Assembly (NCBI GenBank): GCA_043728315.1
Contig: JAYTMT010000123.1
Location: 1 to 16,186 of the forward strand
Direction: 5' to 3'
DNA length: 16,186 bases
Origin: JAAFIP01 sp043728315
GTDB lineage: Bacteria; Pseudomonadota; Gammaproteobacteria; Burkholderiales; Burkholderiaceae_C
The notes beneath the pieces are model-generated. The model was not told where the DNA came from. It ran no database searches and saw nothing but the letters and a program-made list of their open reading frames with translations. Positions 13,566 through 16,186 of this stretch are shown here, one piece after another. The first letter of the stretch is position 1. Every line of letters begins with the position of its first letter. Both the position numbers and the translations under genes were made by a program.

Positions 13566-14738
13566 ATGTGGAATGAAGAGAGTTTGAGGCAGCGCCTTGT
13601 GCCGTTTAGCAGCCTGAAGTACAGCACCGATGCATTCATTGACTACCGCATTCCTGGCTGCGGTCCCAAAAAAAACTACGCCCTGATAGGCCCGGGCGTG
13701 TCACAAAACCCCAACCAACCCGTCAGCCTGCGCGAGAAGCATGGCTTTCAAATGGGCGGGGTGTCCATGCCCCACGGCGTGACCAATCCGCCGCACATGC
13801 ATTTCACGGCCGAGGTGTTTATATGCACGCAAGGCACTTGGGAATTCCATTGGGGCTTTAACCCCGAGCCATCCAAGGCCAAGTTTGGTGCGGGGGATAT
13901 TTGCACCGTGCCCACTTGGATTTACCGTGGCTTTCAAAACGTGGGGGCAGACGAGGCTTTCATGTTCACCGCGCTGGGTGGCGACGACACAGGCGGCATA
14001 CTCTGGGGGCCTAAAACCCTAGACTTGGCGCGCGAGCAGGGCGTGCACCTGACCGAGGATTACCAAATCATCGACGAACAGTCGGGTGGCACATGGGATG
14101 CTTCTATGAAGCGCTTGCAACCCATGACACAAGCTGAAATCTCAGACCTGCGCTCGTGGACACCTGAGCAAATGGCCCAGCGCATCGTGCGTTTTGACAG
14201 TTTGCAGTGGTCGTCCACGGCGCTGTTGGATTCAGCCTTGCCCGGCTGTGGCGCGCAGCTCGCCCCCGTGATTGGCCTTGGCATGAGCCAAGACCGCAAC
14301 CACGTGGCGCAGGTGAACAACGCGCATGGCTTTTCGATTGAATGGCTCAAAATTCCAGCAGGCGGCAGTGTGTCGATGCACCGCTTGGCGGCTAAGCAGC
14401 TGGTCACCGTTTTTCAAGGCTCGCTAGCCATTGATATTGCTAATTTTGAAGAAAATACAGACAATGTCGCAGCCATACCGTCATATGTTGCTACAAATAT
14501 CATATTAAATGGTGAAGAACAAGGCTGGGACACCTACGCCATGCCTGTCGATGTGTGGCGCACGCTGCGCAATACAGGCGGTAGCGAAGCCGTGGTTTTG
14601 CTGATGACCCCTGGCGATGCGCGCAAAACTATCCATTGGGCCCCCGATGTAAGCGCTGGCGCAGCAGCTGCTGGCTACTGCTTAGATGCTAATGGCTATG
14701 TGGGGCTTAAAAAATTCATTGACCGCTCGCAGCGTTAA
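13566..14738 (+). CDS. Two-domain cupin (bicupin) protein
   Basis: The product has 390 residues from an internal duplication. The first half begins RQRLVPFSSLKYSTDAFIDYRIPGCG and the second (about residue 200 on) AQRIVRFDSLQWSSTALLDSALPGCG; both then have GxGxSQ-N and HGF segments. Domain 1 keeps metal ligands H77, H79 and E83 (HMHFTAE), but the usual last histidine is not evident in PTWIYRGF. In domain 2 only H272 remains, with the other two positions L274 and Q278, so it is probably structural. Cupins of this type are dioxygenases, isomerases or sugar-acid binding enzymes; the reaction is unknown. GGAG at 13557-13560 supports ATG 13566 over a GTG at 13551. Domain 2 has a loop about 16 residues longer than domain 1 where a dispersed repeat copy lies (residues about 292-315). 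Confidence 0.85.
   Translation: MWNEESLRQRLVPFSSLKYSTDAFIDYRIPGCGPKKNYALIGPGVSQNPNQPVSLREKHGFQMGGVSMPHGVTNPPHMHFTAEVFICTQGTWEFHWGFNPEPSKAKFGAGDICTVPTWIYRGFQNVGADEAFMFTALGGDDTGGILWGPKTLDLAREQGVHLTEDYQIIDEQSGGTWDASMKRLQPMTQAEISDLRSWTPEQMAQRIVRFDSLQWSSTALLDSALPGCGAQLAPVIGLGMSQDRNHVAQVNNAHGFSIEWLKIPAGGSVSMHRLAAKQLVTVFQGSLAIDIANFEENTDNVAAIPSYVATNIILNGEEQGWDTYAMPVDVWRTLRNTGGSEAVVLLMTPGDARKTIHWAPDVSAGAAAAGYCLDANGYVGLKKFIDRSQR
14439..14510 (+). repeat. Dispersed repeat copy B, in frame inside the cupin gene
   Basis: It begins GCTAATTTTGAAGAAAATAC like copy A, keeps CAATGTC and GTCATATGTTGCTA, and ends in an AT-rich ATCATATTAAAT. It is flanked by a short inverted repeat, TGATATT (14432-14438) and AATATCA (14496-14502). 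It is the most diverged copy in the middle. The cupin frame remains open. Confidence 0.65.
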
Positions 14739-14827
14739 ACCGCGCTAGTGCCTTCCTCTTGCAAAAATAATATTCTGCGTCCAACTCGGGCGTCAACACC
14801 TTCCCCGTACAAATCATGAGAAGTCCC

Positions 14828-15976
14828 ATGAACCGCATCCTTACCACCCACGTGGGCAGTCTGCCCCGCCCGCAGCGCGTCGTAGACCAACTCTTTGCCC
14901 AAGACGCAGACTTAAATTATGTCGAGTCAGAATTTGACAGCACCATGCGCGAGGAGGTAGATGCCGTGGTGGCAGCGCAAAAAGACGCGCTGGTGGACGT
15001 GGTAAGCGACGGCGAGATGAGCAAGATCAGCTACGCCACCTATATTCGCCACCGCCTCACGGGCTTTGAAATTGGTGTGATGCCGCGCGCCACGCCGCGT
15101 GACTTAGACGATTTCCCCGACTTCAAAGAGCGCTTGGCCAAGCTGGGCGCTACGCCCAAATACCACCGGCCTATTTGCACGGGGCCGATTGCTATCAAAG
15201 ACCTGAGCGGCCTGCACAAAGACATGGCCAACCAACTGGCGGCTATGCAAAAAGCGGGCATCAACAAGGGCTTTATGAATGCGGCCAGCCCCGGCGTGAT
15301 AGCGGTGTTTCAGCCCAATAAATACTACGCTAGCCACGAGCAATACCTCGAAGCCTTGGCCAATGCCATGCAAACAGAATACGAAGCCATTGTGGCATCG
15401 GGCTTAGACTTGCAAATCGACGCACCCGACTTGGGCATGGGGCGGCACATCAAATTTCGTGACGACACCGAGGCTGAGTTTTTGCGCAACGCACATTTGC
15501 AGGTAGAAGCGCTCAACCACGCGCTGCGCAACATACCCGCCGAGCGCGTGCGCATGCACATCTGCTGGGGCAATTACGAAGGCCCGCACCACCATGACAT
15601 TGGCCTAGACCGCGTCATTCATTTGGTCTGCAAAGCCAAGCCTGCTACGATTTTGTTTGAAGGCGCAAACCCGCGCCATGCGCATGAGTGGGAGGTGTGG
15701 GCCGATGCGCAGGCCAAGGGCGCAGTGCCAGACAACAAAATTTTGTGCCCAGGTGTGCTCGATTCCACAAACAATTTCATCGAGCACCCGCGCTTAGTGG
15801 CGCAGCGTTTGCAGCAATACGCAGGCATTGTCGGGCGTGAGCGCGTCATGGCGGGCACTGACTGCGGCTTTGGCACATTTGCAGGATTTGGCGCGGTGCA
15901 CCCCAGCATTGCGTATGCCAAGCTCAAAAGCATGGCAGAGGGCGCGGCCATGGCCTCCAAGGCGCTGTGGCCCTGA
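14828..15976 (+). CDS. Cobalamin-independent methionine synthase C-domain-like zinc protein
   Basis: The product has 382 residues, about half of MetE, so it corresponds only to the catalytic C-terminal barrel. The zinc ligands are visible in family order: H244 and C246 (MHICWG), E278 (ILFEGANPRH) and C346 (GTDCGFGTF). The N-terminus TTHVGSLPRP is typical of the MetE-II/epoxyalkane:coenzyme M transferase group. Members use zinc to activate a thiol for alkyl transfer; examples are methylcobalamin- or methylfolate-dependent methionine synthesis and epoxide opening. In a catabolic operon it may transfer a methyl group or attack an intermediate with a thiol cofactor; this is inference. ATG 14828 has GAGAAG upstream, while ATG 14816 has none. 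It lies 89 nt after the cupin gene. Confidence 0.88.
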   Translation: MNRILTTHVGSLPRPQRVVDQLFAQDADLNYVESEFDSTMREEVDAVVAAQKDALVDVVSDGEMSKISYATYIRHRLTGFEIGVMPRATPRDLDDFPDFKERLAKLGATPKYHRPICTGPIAIKDLSGLHKDMANQLAAMQKAGINKGFMNAASPGVIAVFQPNKYYASHEQYLEALANAMQTEYEAIVASGLDLQIDAPDLGMGRHIKFRDDTEAEFLRNAHLQVEALNHALRNIPAERVRMHICWGNYEGPHHHDIGLDRVIHLVCKAKPATILFEGANPRHAHEWEVWADAQAKGAVPDNKILCPGVLDSTNNFIEHPRLVAQRLQQYAGIVGRERVMAGTDCGFGTFAGFGAVHPSIAYAKLKSMAEGAAMASKALWP

Positions 15977-16025
15977 GCCCAGCGCATAGAATGCTAAGTT
16001 AATTCATATTTTTTTGGAGTTCCTC

Positions 16026-16186
16026 ATGTCCAGCCGCATTCATCCGATTGACCAAAGCCTCGTTGCCATGATGCGCAGCAAACAAGCCATGCGCGGTTTG
16101 TTCAATGGCCTGTGCTCCCCCGCGCTGGTGGAAATGACGGCCTTCGCGGGCTACGATTTCACCATCATCGACAACGAGCACGGCAG
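16026..16186 (+). CDS. HpcH/HpaI-family class II aldolase, 5' part only
   Basis: Fifty-three codons are present before the window ends. The reading MRGLFNGLCSPALVEMTAFAGYDFTIIDNEHG matches the start of the HpcH/HpaI barrel: a first strand, then A-x-x-GYDF-x-x-ID-x-EHG carrying the catalytic histidine (H52) of 2-oxo-acid aldolases. Such metal-dependent enzymes cleave 2-keto-3-deoxy acids or 4-hydroxy-2-oxo acids to pyruvate and an aldehyde. TTGGAGT at 16014-16020, 5 nt before ATG, is the best ribosome site of the cluster. As probable last carbon-cleaving step, it implies a 2-oxo acid intermediate in the pathway. The remaining sequence is outside the window. Confidence 0.85.
   Translation, partial: MSSRIHPIDQSLVAMMRSKQAMRGLFNGLCSPALVEMTAFAGYDFTIIDNEHG

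Noticed and set aside
6565..14510. Dispersed repeats as a CRISPR array or insertion sequence
   Set aside because: Copies are kilobases apart, have no regular spacers, no transposase, and lie partly inside intact genes.

Overview
The window looks like a betaproteobacterial chromosome, most likely family Comamonadaceae (Rhodoferax/Polaromonas/Limnohabitans-like). The reasons are a Bug/TctC-type solute receptor, the gene order rplM-rpsI-(membrane coiled-coil protein)-bactofilin-erpA, moderate GC, and a short dispersed repeat that also sits inside genes. The assignment rests on gene content and order only; no search was run.

Layout. (1) 1-734, minus strand: 5' part of a Bug-family periplasmic receptor gene that runs off the left edge, preceded by three tandem 12-bp repeats (780-815). 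(2) 885-3726, plus strand: a housekeeping block. A strong sigma70-type promoter drives rplM-rpsI, which end at a long hairpin; then come a one-TM coiled-coil protein, a bactofilin and erpA, closed by an intrinsic terminator. (3) 3726-4796, minus strand: a double-SnoaL-domain protein, convergent with erpA. (4) 4797-5070: a 274-bp divergent control region with two LacI-type operator-like palindromes, each inside a putative promoter spacer, plus three perfect hairpins. (5) 5071 to the right edge, plus strand: ten tightly spaced genes. These are a HisD-like dehydrogenase, an SDR, a LacI regulator, a second double-SnoaL protein, a complete CUT1-type ABC importer (ATPase, binding protein, two permeases), a two-domain cupin, a MetE-C-like zinc protein and the start of an HpcH/HpaI-family aldolase.

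Interpretation. Regions 3-5 read as one regulated catabolic system. A periplasmic protein binds a carbohydrate-like or polyol-like solute, the ABC importer brings it in, two NAD(P)-type dehydrogenases oxidise it, the SnoaL, cupin and MetE-like proteins act on intermediates, and the aldolase makes a final C-C cleavage. The LacI protein encoded within the operon probably senses the substrate or an intermediate and represses both divergent units. I do not recognise this combination as a named pathway, and the substrate cannot be read from the sequence. It is the best candidate here for an undescribed system.

The most unusual structural signal is a dispersed repeat of about 60-70 bp. One copy is intergenic (13481-13546). 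Three more lie in frame inside the SDR, SnoaL and cupin genes, in different frames or orientations. In two of these proteins the repeat coincides with a loop 12-16 residues longer than the sister domain of the same protein.
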